A stretch of DNA of 23,755 nt from Pontimonas sp. Lineage in GTDB: Bacteria; Actinomycetota; Actinomycetes; Actinomycetales; Microbacteriaceae. A program made the position numbers and the translations under genes. The stretch is taken from NCBI GenBank assembly GCA_021741945.1, contig JAIOWV010000006.1, positions 1 to 23,755 on the forward strand, read 5' to 3'. Positions 8,162 through 15,101 of this stretch are shown here, piece after piece. The notes beneath the pieces were generated by a model. It searched no databases, was not told the origin of the DNA, and saw nothing but the letters and a program-made list of their open reading frames with translations. Numbering within the stretch: position 1 is the stretch's first letter; each line of letters opens with the position of its first letter.

Positions 8162-9622
8162 TTACTCTTCGCCGACCAGCTTGTCGCGCAAGGCCGAGAG
8201 GCCCTCGTCGTCTGCGAGTGTTCCCACAGATTCCTCGACAACAGGAGCAGCGACCGCAGAGTCCTCAGAATCGGATCGCTCAATGGGCTCGATGACAATC
8301 GAGTTCATGTGAGCGACCTGAGCCTTGTGAGACTCCCAACGGGCTTGGGCGTCCGCATACTGCTTCTCCCATACCTTGCGCTGGTCGTCAAAGCCCTCGA
8401 GCCACTCACCGGTCTCGACGTTAAAGCCGGCTGGGTAGGTGTAGTTGCCCTTGTCGTCATACTCGGTGGGCATCCCATAGAGAGCTGGGTCAAATTCGGA
8501 CCCTTCTGGGTCGACGCCCTCGTTGGCCTGCTTGATAGAGAGCGAGATACGGCGGCGCTCCAGGTCAATGTCAATAATCTTGACGAACACCTGGTCACCA
8601 GTGGAGACAACCTGCTCCGCGAGCTCGATGTGCTTGTCCGAGATCTCTGAAATGTGTACGAGACCCTCGATGCCATCGGCAACGCGCACAAAAGCGCCGA
8701 AGGGAACGAGCTTCGTGACTGCTCCAGGCGCAATCTGGCCAATGGCGTGGGTCCTTGCGAACACCTGCCACGGATCTTCCTGCGTTGCTTTGAGTGACAG
8801 TGAGACGCGCTCGCGGTCCATGTCGACCTCGAGCACCTCGACGGTAACTTCCTGGCCAACCTCAACAACCTCGCTGGCGTGCTCAATGTGCTTCCAGCTC
8901 AGTTCGGAGACGTGGACGAGGCCGTCAACACCACCGAGGTCGACGAAGGCGCCGAAGTTTACGATGGACGAGACGACACCCTTGCGGACCTGTCCCTTCT
9001 GGAGGCCATCCAAGAAGGACGAACGGTTTTCGCTCTGGCTCTGCTCGAGAAGCGCACGACGGGAGAGAACCACGTTGTTACGGTTCTTATCCAGCTCGAG
9101 AATCATCGCCTCGATCTCCTGACCCAAGTAAGGGGTCAAATCGCGCACACGGCGGAGCTCGATGAGGGAGGCGGGGAGGAATCCGCGCAGACCGATGTCG
9201 ACGATCAGGCCACCCTTAACAACCTCGATGACGTGTCCCGTGACAACGCCTTCGGCTTCCTTGATCTTCTCCACGTCGCCCCATGCACGCTCATACTGTG
9301 CACGCTTCTTGGAGAGGATCAGGCGACCTTCTTTGTCCTCCTTTTGGAGGACAAGGGCCTCAATGGCGTCGCCGACCGAGACGACCTCCGAAGGATCGAT
9401 GTCGTGCTTGATGGAAAGTTCGCGGGAGGGAATAACACCCTCGGTCTTGTAGCCGACGTCGAGGAGGACTTCGTCCCGGTCGATTTTGACGACGGTTCCA
9501 GAGATGAGGTCACCGTCATTGAAGAATTTGAGAGTTTTCTCGACTTCAGCCAAGAAATCTTCGGCGCTGCCGATGTCGTTGATGGCGATTTGCTTCGGGC
9601 TAGCGGTAGTTGAGGGATTCAT
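8162..9622 (-). CDS. rpsA: 30S ribosomal protein S1
   Basis: S1 (486 aa) binds mRNA and helps load it on the 30S ribosome. Four S1 (OB-fold) repeats are visible at about 36-105, 123-188, 209-277 and 294-363; the third and fourth carry the conserved GAFV and GLVHxSE motifs. Four repeats with a non-S1 tail is the actinobacterial form (Escherichia coli has six). The tail (about 365-486) has an aromatic and glycine-rich stretch (ALYGMPTEYDDKGNY, EWLEGFDDQRKVWEKQY) and an acidic end. The ATG has no Shine-Dalgarno sequence; upstream is a leader with two stem-loops and a good promoter, so autoregulation by S1 is possible. The gene lies between polA and coaE, as in mycobacteria, where this protein was proposed, with later dispute, as a target of pyrazinoic acid. 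Confidence 0.98.
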   Translation of the reverse strand: MNPSTTASPKQIAINDIGSAEDFLAEVEKTLKFFNDGDLISGTVVKIDRDEVLLDVGYKTEGVIPSRELSIKHDIDPSEVVSVGDAIEALVLQKEDKEGRLILSKKRAQYERAWGDVEKIKEAEGVVTGHVIEVVKGGLIVDIGLRGFLPASLIELRRVRDLTPYLGQEIEAMILELDKNRNNVVLSRRALLEQSQSENRSSFLDGLQKGQVRKGVVSSIVNFGAFVDLGGVDGLVHVSELSWKHIEHASEVVEVGQEVTVEVLEVDMDRERVSLSLKATQEDPWQVFARTHAIGQIAPGAVTKLVPFGAFVRVADGIEGLVHISEISDKHIELAEQVVSTGDQVFVKIIDIDLERRRISLSIKQANEGVDPEGSEFDPALYGMPTEYDDKGNYTYPAGFNVETGEWLEGFDDQRKVWEKQYADAQARWESHKAQVAHMNSIVIEPIERSDSEDSAVAAPVVEESVGTLADDEGLSALRDKLVGEE

Positions 9623-9710
9623 AGGGTTAGGGACAATGGATTTCTACTCGGGCTTGACCAACAGCGCGTTGGCCATGCGTGGACAGGACATACCGTCCAA
9701 TTTGGACGAC
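9623..9710 (-). promoter_or_regulatory. Structured 5' leader of rpsA, no Shine-Dalgarno sequence
   Basis: The transcript predicted from the promoter at 9716-9744 has a leader of about 87 bases. It begins with a 15-base dyad (9694-9708; CGTCCA paired with TGGACG, loop AAT). A second stem-loop follows (9655-9675; TGGCCAAC paired with GTTGGTCA through one G-U pair, loop GCGCT). The last 20 bases before the ATG are pyrimidine- and A-rich with no purine-rich ribosome-binding site. In E. coli rpsA the leader also lacks a good ribosome-binding site and is the target of S1 feedback; the same logic here is inference, and I do not recognise a named leader family. The terminal dyad could instead be a protein operator. 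Confidence 0.5.
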
Positions 9711-9715
9711 CCCTC

Positions 9716-9744
9716 AGTCTAGCCGGGGAACCCGAGCCCGGCAA
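9716..9744 (-). promoter_or_regulatory. Predicted sigma-A type promoter of rpsA (TTGCCG-17-TAGACT)
   Basis: On the minus strand TTGCCG (9744-9739), a 17-base spacer and TAGACT (9721-9716) form the best-spaced two-box promoter in the window. It begins 4 bases after the polA stop codon. The expected start is near 9710-9709, giving the structured leader. The spacer itself is a perfect GC-rich inverted repeat, listed separately. Confidence 0.6.
9722..9742 (-). terminator. Possible polA terminator hairpin inside the rpsA promoter spacer
   Basis: GCCGGG pairs with CCCGGC around a 9-base loop in the minus-strand RNA, starting 6 bases after the polA stop. There is no U-tract. It could end polA transcripts, but it overlaps the -35 box and spacer of the rpsA promoter, so it may only be a feature of that promoter. 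Weakly supported. Confidence 0.35.
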
Positions 9745-9748
9745 ACGG

Positions 9749-12400
9749 CTAATGCGCCGCTTGGTCCCAGTTCGCGCCAAAACCGACCTGAACGTCCAAT
9801 GGCACTGCTAGCTCAGCTGCAGAACCCATCTCCACAACGACGAGTGCCTCCAGAGCATCGCGCTCCCCCGGGGCTAGTTCGAACACCAATTCGTCGTGCA
9901 CCTGGAGAACCATGCGCGATTTCATGCCCTTGGCCTCGAGCTCCCGCGCGATGGCGATCATGGCACGTTTGATGATGTCTGCTGCGGTCCCCTGAATCGG
10001 CGCGTTAAGGGCTGCTCTCTCCGCTGCTTCACGAACAATGCGATTCGGGGATGCGAGGTCAGGGAATGGCCGTCTGCGCCCAAATATGGTCTCTGTGTAT
10101 CCCTTGACCTTTGCCTCGGCCACCACAGAGTTCAGGTAGTCCCGGACCTTCCCAAAACGTCGGAAGTACTCCGTCATCAGCTCCTTTGCTTCGGAGGTGG
10201 GAATCCTCAGCTGTTTCGCCAAACCAAAGGCGGAGAGCCCATAGGCCAACCCGTAGCTCATCGCTTTTACCTTGGTGCGCATGAGAGGAGTTACGGCTTC
10301 TGGTTCGACCTCAAAAATCTTTGCCCCGACAAACCGGTGAAGGTCCTCCCCCGCGTGGAATGCCTGAATAAGAGCTTCGTCTCCGGAGAGATGGGCCATG
10401 ATGCGCATCTCGATTTGAGAGTAGTCAGCGGTGAATAAACCCTCTGAGCCGGGCCCTGAAATAAAGCAGGCCCGAATCTCTCGTCCAATTTCAGTGCGAA
10501 TGGGGATGTTCTGGACATTGGGATCCAGCGAGGAAAGACGTCCGGTACTAGTGCCCGTCTGATCGAAGGTGGTGTGCACGCGGCCGTCCTCTGCAACGGC
10601 CGACCGAAGCCCCTCGATAATCTGCCGCAGCTTCGTCGCGTCACGGTGCGCCAGCAGGGCATCCAGAAAAGGGTGCGGATTCGATTCTTGGAGGTCTTGG
10701 AGTGCACTCGCATCGGTCGAGAACCCCGTTTTTGTCGCACGTGTCTTCGGCATACCAAGTTCTTCAAACAAAACGGTCTGGAGCTGCTTCGGTGAACCGA
10801 GGTTCACCTCGTGGCCGATAATTCCAAACGCCTCGGTTTCAAGCTCAGCGACGGTTGTTGCCAGACGACTTTCCAACGCTGACAGGGCACCGGTGTCAAC
10901 GGCAATGCCGTCCAGCTCCATCATGGAGAGAATTGGCACCAGGGGAAGTTCGATCTCTGCGGCGACCTCTGCGCTGCTCGCATCAAGCTCGCCCGAGGCC
11001 TTTGCCCAGGCCTGTAGGACGAGCCACGCTTCAACACCTGCTCCCACCGAGTCTGTTTCTGGCAGAAGTTGATCGGCTCTGGGAGCCGGAATCTCGATCC
11101 CCAAAGTTTCCGCAACCAGATTCTCGAGAGAATCCGACTTTCTGGAGGGATTACTGATCCAGCGGACCAGCGCGGGGTCCCCCGCGATTCTCGGAAGCAA
11201 CGAGAACCTACGCTTGAGCGCCTTGAGAACATTCTTGGCACCGTAGGCCACGAAGGAGAATCCCGAGTCACCCAGCGCGGCCAAGAGCGGCAGGTGGTCA
11301 TTTCCTCCCTCAATTACTGGCACGCGTATGGCTTCGGCCTCAGTGGCGAGACCGATATCGGTAATCGTCGTCCCTTGGGTCCTAACGCTCACACCCAGAG
11401 GCCCGTCCTTATGCTGTGACAGCCAGTGCGCAAGTTCCTCATCCACGAGCAGGCGCTCTTCCGGGAGCGCAACTATCGATGCGGGCTCAGATGTTTCGAC
11501 AGCGGCCTCCTGGTCCCCACCTGCGAGAGCAACAACCCTTTCTGTCAGGGATTTGAAGGCTAAGCGGGAGAACACCTCGCGCACCGCGGGAACATCGATC
11601 GGCTTTCTCTCCAGGGCCTCGAGCGTCACCCCTACGTCGATATCCGTCAGCAGGTGGTTCAGTTGACGGTTGCGCAATACGCGATCGGTCTGGTCCCGAA
11701 GGTTCTGGCCCACCACCCCGCTGATCTCATCGACATGAGAAAGGAGGTTGTCCAAAGAGCCATACTGTTGGATCCACTTGACAGCGGTCTTCTCGCCCAC
11801 TTTGTCGACCCCGACCAAGTTGTCACTGGTCTCCCCCACCAGGGCTGCGATTTCTGGGTACTGGTGGGGCTCAACCCCGTAGCGTTCAACGACCGCAGCT
11901 GGGGTGTAGCGCTTGAGCTCAGCGACACCACGGGCGCTCGGGTACAAAACCGTCACACGGTCGTTGACGAGCTGGAAGGTGTCACGATCACCCGAGACAA
12001 CGAGTACATCCATTCCGGCGTTCGCTCCCTGCGTAGCGAGGGTGGCAAGGATGTCATCGGCCTCGTAATCCTCTTTTGTCAGCGTGGGAACACCCATCGC
12101 ATGCAGGGCCTCCTGCAACAGCGGTACCTGGCCAATGAACTCGCTGGGCGTTTCGCCTCTAGTCGCCTTGTATTCGGGGTAGATCCGCGTGCGGAAGGAG
12201 AAACGCGAAACGTCAAAGGCCACAGCAACGTGCGTCGGCTCTTCCTTCTTGACAAGCCCCAGGAACATGGAGATAAACCCATGAATCGCGTTGGTGTGCT
12301 GACCATCGGGAGCCTGGAAACTGTCTACTGGCAGCGCATAGAACGCTCTGAACGCCAAAGAATGGCCGTCAATGACCATCAAGGTAGGCTTGGGGTTCAC
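9749..12400 (-). CDS. polA: DNA polymerase I (5' nuclease plus polymerase, inactive proofreading domain)
   Basis: Pol I (883 aa) removes RNA primers and fills gaps, including those left by UvrABC. Residues 1-290 are the 5'-3' nuclease domain (VIDGHSLAFRAF at 9-20, DYEADDILA at 111-119, SGDRD at 136-140, H3TH region about 190-230). Residues 310-480 have the place of the 3'-5' exonuclease, but the DxE metal-binding motif is replaced (LGVSVRT at 335-341) and the other expected acidic residues are also absent, so no proofreading is expected. The polymerase domain shows motif A DYSQIE at 659-664, motif B R708/K712/Y716, and motif C HDE at 835-837. The start is GTG, 6 bases after a -10 box and leaderless; MVIDGHS at 8-14 aligns as usual. 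It is adjacent to rpsA, as in mycobacteria. Confidence 0.98.
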   Translation of the reverse strand: MNPKPTLMVIDGHSLAFRAFYALPVDSFQAPDGQHTNAIHGFISMFLGLVKKEEPTHVAVAFDVSRFSFRTRIYPEYKATRGETPSEFIGQVPLLQEALHAMGVPTLTKEDYEADDILATLATQGANAGMDVLVVSGDRDTFQLVNDRVTVLYPSARGVAELKRYTPAAVVERYGVEPHQYPEIAALVGETSDNLVGVDKVGEKTAVKWIQQYGSLDNLLSHVDEISGVVGQNLRDQTDRVLRNRQLNHLLTDIDVGVTLEALERKPIDVPAVREVFSRLAFKSLTERVVALAGGDQEAAVETSEPASIVALPEERLLVDEELAHWLSQHKDGPLGVSVRTQGTTITDIGLATEAEAIRVPVIEGGNDHLPLLAALGDSGFSFVAYGAKNVLKALKRRFSLLPRIAGDPALVRWISNPSRKSDSLENLVAETLGIEIPAPRADQLLPETDSVGAGVEAWLVLQAWAKASGELDASSAEVAAEIELPLVPILSMMELDGIAVDTGALSALESRLATTVAELETEAFGIIGHEVNLGSPKQLQTVLFEELGMPKTRATKTGFSTDASALQDLQESNPHPFLDALLAHRDATKLRQIIEGLRSAVAEDGRVHTTFDQTGTSTGRLSSLDPNVQNIPIRTEIGREIRACFISGPGSEGLFTADYSQIEMRIMAHLSGDEALIQAFHAGEDLHRFVGAKIFEVEPEAVTPLMRTKVKAMSYGLAYGLSAFGLAKQLRIPTSEAKELMTEYFRRFGKVRDYLNSVVAEAKVKGYTETIFGRRRPFPDLASPNRIVREAAERAALNAPIQGTAADIIKRAMIAIARELEAKGMKSRMVLQVHDELVFELAPGERDALEALVVVEMGSAAELAVPLDVQVGFGANWDQAAH

Positions 12401-12412
12401 GGCCTTAGCCTA
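12401..12412. promoter_or_regulatory. Divergent promoter core: overlapping -10 boxes for polA and the thioesterase gene
   Basis: Bases 12406-12412 read TAGCCTA. On the minus strand this contains TAGGCT (12412-12407), followed by AAGGCC and the polA GTG, a leaderless layout. On the plus strand the same bases contain TAGCCT (12406-12411), a TAnnnT box that would start a roughly 25-base leader with AGGAG at 12433-12437, 5 bases before the thioesterase ATG. Neither side has a clear -35 box. The sequence symmetry is seen; bidirectional use is inferred. Confidence 0.5.
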
Positions 12413-12442
12413 GCGCTGGGCCAGTAAGGGACAGGAGCGCTC

Positions 12443-12880
12443 ATGACCGTTTTCCCACCAGATCTAGATCCTGAGCTCGTCGAGCGTCTCGTCGCCACGG
12501 GTGGCGGCCAGCTGGCGAAGAAGATGGGGATTGAGCTTCTTGAACTCTCGGCGGAGAAGTCGGTGGCAACTATGCCCGTGGAGGGCAACCGCCAGGTGAT
12601 TGGGTTGCTACACGGAGGCGCCCACGTTGTCCTTGCAGAATCCTTAGGCTCGATGTCCTCAGCGATTCACGCGGGCCCGGGGCGGATTGCGGTGGGGATC
12701 GAAATTAACGCCACCCACTCCAAAGCAGTCAGCTCGGGAGTCGTGACGGCGACGTGTGAAGCGTTGGTGTTGGGCCGCACGCTCGCCACCCACACGATTA
12801 CGATCCGCGACGAACAAGGAAACCGGCTCTCCACCGTCCGAATGACCAACTACTTGAGGGATGCTCCCAGCAAGACTTAG
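12443..12880 (+). CDS. Hotdog-fold acyl-CoA thioesterase, PaaI/YdiI (MenI-like) family
   Basis: A 145-residue single hotdog-domain protein that should hydrolyse an aryl- or acyl-CoA thioester in the cytoplasm, probably as a tetramer. GLLHGGAHVVLAESLGS at 54-70 closely resembles E. coli YdiI, including the catalytic Glu (Glu66) and His57-Gly-Gly of the active site. YdiI hydrolyses 1,4-dihydroxy-2-naphthoyl-CoA in menaquinone synthesis; the substrate here cannot be fixed from sequence, and no men genes are in the window, so I assign no symbol. It is one of only two plus-strand genes. A clear ribosome-binding site, AGGAG, lies 5 bases before the ATG. It diverges from polA with overlapping promoter elements and converges on the response regulator gene, leaving 5 bases between stop codons. 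Confidence 0.9.
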   Translation: MTVFPPDLDPELVERLVATGGGQLAKKMGIELLELSAEKSVATMPVEGNRQVIGLLHGGAHVVLAESLGSMSSAIHAGPGRIAVGIEINATHSKAVSSGVVTATCEALVLGRTLATHTITIRDEQGNRLSTVRMTNYLRDAPSKT

Positions 12881-12885
12881 TCGCC

Positions 12886-13506
12886 CTAAATGTCGGGGTT
12901 TGCGGCCTTTTCTGCGAGCTGGTCGATGACAGTCTGTGCGACTTCACGCATGGACAGGCGTCGGTCCATTGACGCCTTCTGAATCCACCGGAAGGCCTCT
13001 GGCTCGGTCAAGCCCATCGTGTCGTTGAGGATGCCCTTCGCGCGGTCGAGCACTTTGCGGGTCTCCAGACGCTCTGCGAGATCGGAGATCTCGTCCTCGA
13101 GTGCAGTGATCTGCTGGTATCTCGTAAGAGCGATATCAATCGCTGGAATGAGGTCGTTCGGCGTAAAGGGCTTAACCACGTAGGCGAGTGCACCGGCTTC
13201 GGCTGCTCGCTCCACAAGCTCGCGCTGCGAAAAAGCAGTCAGGAGCACCACCGGTGCGATGTGGCGTTTGGTCAGGATCTCGGCTGCCGAAATTCCATCT
13301 AGGAGGGGCATTTTGACATCCATCACGACGATGTCTGGACGAAGCTCTTCCGCCAGAGCGACTGCCTTCTCCCCGTCGGCAGCCTCCCCCACGACGTCGA
13401 AACCGTTATCTCTAAGAATTTCCACGATGTCGATGCGAATGAGCGATTCGTCTTCCGCGACAATAACACGGGTCTTGGCGGCTGTCGCTGGAGTGTTTTC
13501 GCTCAC
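12886..13506 (-). CDS. pdtaR: ANTAR-domain response regulator (PdtaR-like)
   Basis: A 206-residue two-domain regulator. The receiver domain (about 12-125) has the acidic pair Glu18/Asp19, the phosphoacceptor Asp63 in VMDVKMP, Thr90 and Lys112 in VVKPF. The ANTAR domain (about 135-200) contains ALEDEISDLAERLETRKVLDRAKGIL and a QKASM...S stretch typical of RNA-binding ANTAR proteins. Such proteins bind paired hexaloop hairpins in nascent RNA and prevent termination. In mycobacteria the homologue Rv1626 (PdtaR), phosphorylated by the kinase PdtaS, lies a few genes from polA, as here. No kinase gene is in the window. The start is GTG, 6 bases after a TAGGCT box with no ribosome-binding site, hence probably leaderless. 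Family is certain; the symbol rests on similarity and position. Confidence 0.92.
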   Translation of the reverse strand: MSENTPATAAKTRVIVAEDESLIRIDIVEILRDNGFDVVGEAADGEKAVALAEELRPDIVVMDVKMPLLDGISAAEILTKRHIAPVVLLTAFSQRELVERAAEAGALAYVVKPFTPNDLIPAIDIALTRYQQITALEDEISDLAERLETRKVLDRAKGILNDTMGLTEPEAFRWIQKASMDRRLSMREVAQTVIDQLAEKAANPDI

Positions 13507-13518
13507 ACCAGGAGCCTA
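13507..13518 (-). promoter_or_regulatory. Predicted leaderless promoter of the ANTAR regulator (-10 box TAGGCT)
   Basis: TAGGCT (13518-13513, minus strand), then CCTGGT, then the GTG start. The gap is again exactly 6 bases. The last two bases of the box on the plus strand also begin TACGGT, a possible -10 box for the divergent tRNA gene. A TTGGTG occurs upstream but at a 19-base spacing, so no firm -35 box. Confidence 0.6.
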
Positions 13519-13527
13519 CGGTATGGT
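13517..13527 (+). promoter_or_regulatory. Candidate -10 region of tRNA-Leu
   Basis: Two TAnnnT boxes overlap here: TACGGT (13517-13522) and TATGGT (13522-13527). Either would start RNA 16-21 bases before the mature tRNA 5' end, a usual leader length. No recognisable -35 box at 16-18 bases. This is a placement argument only. Confidence 0.35.
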
Positions 13528-13549
13528 TCTAGAGCCACACCAACACCTC

Positions 13550-13635
13550 GCCGGATTGGCGGAATGGCAGACGCGGAGCACTCAAAATGCTTTGTCCGAA
13601 AGGGCGTGTGGGTTCAAATCCCACATCCGGCACCA
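13550..13635 (+). tRNA. tRNA-Leu(CAA), 3' CCA encoded
   Basis: The 86 bases fold as a class II (long variable arm) tRNA. The acceptor stem GCCGGAT pairs perfectly with ATCCGGC, followed by discriminator A and an encoded CCA. The anticodon stem GAGCA/TGCTT closes a 7-base loop CTCAAAA whose bases 34-36 are CAA, reading the leucine codon UUG. The variable arm is a short stem (GTCC/GGGC) around GAAA. The T arm is GTGGG-TTCAAAT-CCCAC. Discriminator A and the long variable arm agree with leucine identity. It lies between the ANTAR regulator (divergent) and pyk, whose stop codon is 5 bases beyond the CCA on the other strand. Confidence 0.97.
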
Positions 13636-13640
13636 GCGAG

Positions 13641-15083
13641 TTAGTTTGACCAGACGGGCGCAACACCCTCCATCGCATCCCCGACAACGTGCACGCGAAG
13701 GTCGTTAGTCGACCCGGGGGTCCCTGGAGGAGAGCCTGAAATCACGACGACTTTGTCCCCGCGCTGCGCAAGCTTGTGTGTCATGAGTGACTCGTCAACA
13801 ATCGGATACATCGCGTCCGTGTGCGTTACACGCGGGACGAGGTAAGACGTCACACCCCACGAGAGCGCCATCCGGCGTCGAATCTCTTCCGACGGGGTGA
13901 AAGCAATCATGGGGATGGAGCTTCGTAGCCGTGCCATACGGCGCGCAGAGTCGCCCGATTCCGTAAAGACGCAGACAAACTTGGCTTCGACGAAGTTGGC
14001 AACTTCCTCTGCGGCGAGGGTGATGGCACCACCCTGAGTGCGGGGTTTGGTGCCAAGCGGTGGAATACGGGAAAGACCGTGGTCCTCAGTAGATTCGAGG
14101 ATCCTCGCCATGGTGGCAACTGCGATGGCTGGATACTTGCCGACACTGGTTTCTCCGCTCAACATCACGGCATCTGCGCCATCCAAGACCGCGTTAGCGA
14201 CGTCGGACGTTTCCGCACGAGTGGGAACGGGGGCTTCGATCATGGACTCGAGCATTTGGGTGGCGACGATGACGGGCTTTGCCATACGGCGCCCAGCCTC
14301 GATTGCCTTCTTCTGAATGATCGGCACCGTCTCCGGGGGAAGTTCGACGCCGAGATCCCCGCGGGCAACCATGATTCCGTCAAACGCGTCGACGATGGCA
14401 TCCAGGTTGTCGACGGCTTCTGGCTTCTCAATCTTGGCAATGACGGGACAGCTAAAGCCCTCTTCAGCCATGATTGCGTTAACCCGCTCGATATCGGAGG
14501 CGTTGCGCACGAAACTCAGCGCGATGAAATCGCACTTCATTTTCAGTGCCCAGCGCAGGTCTTCTTCATCTTTGTCGGAGAGAGCAGGGGCTGACACGGC
14601 AACACCGGGAAGATTAATGCCCTTGTTGTTTGAGACAGCGCCGCCGACAACGACGGTAGTGACGACATCGGTGCCATCAGACGAAACCGCCTCGAGGCGG
14701 ACTTTCCCGTCATCAATCAGCAGTGTGTCCCCCGGCTTGACGTCTCCGGGGAGACCTTTATAGGTCGTGCCTACGAGCTCTTTGGTTCCCACCACATCGC
14801 GAATGGTGATGGTGAACGTGTCGCCGGGTGCGAGCACATGAGGTCCGTCGGCAAACTTTTCGAGGCGAATCTTTGGACCCTGAAGGTCCACAAGAATGGC
14901 AATCGGCTTGTCCATGTCAGTTGCGACAGAGCGAACGGTCTGAAAAATTTCCTCGTGAACAGCCAGACTGCCGTGGCTTAGGTTCATCCGGATGATGTTA
15001 ACTCCGGCCTCAACAAGTGCCTGAATGCTGTCATAGCTCGAGGTTGCAGGCCCCAGCGTTGCCACGATTTTCGCGCGTCTCAT
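13641..15083 (-). CDS. pyk: Pyruvate kinase
   Basis: Pyruvate kinase (480 aa) transfers phosphate from phosphoenolpyruvate to ADP, the last step of glycolysis. Seen: substrate-binding Arg32 in IIRMNLSHGS; a B-domain lid at about 68-165; the catalytic Lys217 in IAKIEKPEAVDNLDAI; the metal-binding MVARGDLGVELP at 238-249; ATQMLESM and PTRAETSDVANAVLDGADAVMLSGE in the barrel; and a C-terminal allosteric domain from about 345. Length is that of bacterial enzymes without an extra PEP-utiliser domain. The ATG is preceded by AAGGAAG at suitable distance and lies 18 bases after the gltD stop, so pyk is probably co-transcribed with gltBD. Its 3' end meets tRNA-Leu tail to tail with no separate terminator visible. 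Confidence 0.98.
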   Translation of the reverse strand: MRRAKIVATLGPATSSYDSIQALVEAGVNIIRMNLSHGSLAVHEEIFQTVRSVATDMDKPIAILVDLQGPKIRLEKFADGPHVLAPGDTFTITIRDVVGTKELVGTTYKGLPGDVKPGDTLLIDDGKVRLEAVSSDGTDVVTTVVVGGAVSNNKGINLPGVAVSAPALSDKDEEDLRWALKMKCDFIALSFVRNASDIERVNAIMAEEGFSCPVIAKIEKPEAVDNLDAIVDAFDGIMVARGDLGVELPPETVPIIQKKAIEAGRRMAKPVIVATQMLESMIEAPVPTRAETSDVANAVLDGADAVMLSGETSVGKYPAIAVATMARILESTEDHGLSRIPPLGTKPRTQGGAITLAAEEVANFVEAKFVCVFTESGDSARRMARLRSSIPMIAFTPSEEIRRRMALSWGVTSYLVPRVTHTDAMYPIVDESLMTHKLAQRGDKVVVISGSPPGTPGSTNDLRVHVVGDAMEGVAPVWSN

Positions 15084-15101
15084 TGCTTCCTTACGTTGTA
15101 A

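Noticed and set aside
7826..8650. 274-codon plus-strand frame spanning coaE and the end of rpsA
   Set aside because: It crosses two well-supported opposite genes and the terminator hairpin between them; no start signal and no domain.
8879..9613. 244-codon plus-strand frame, acidic composition
   Set aside because: Antisense to rpsA; the acidic, Val/Asp-rich composition is what the reverse complement of S1 coding sequence gives.
12385..12390. TAGGCT on the plus strand inside the polA 5' coding region
   Set aside because: No start codon stands 6-7 bases downstream on that strand, and the thioesterase gene has a better-placed box at 12406.
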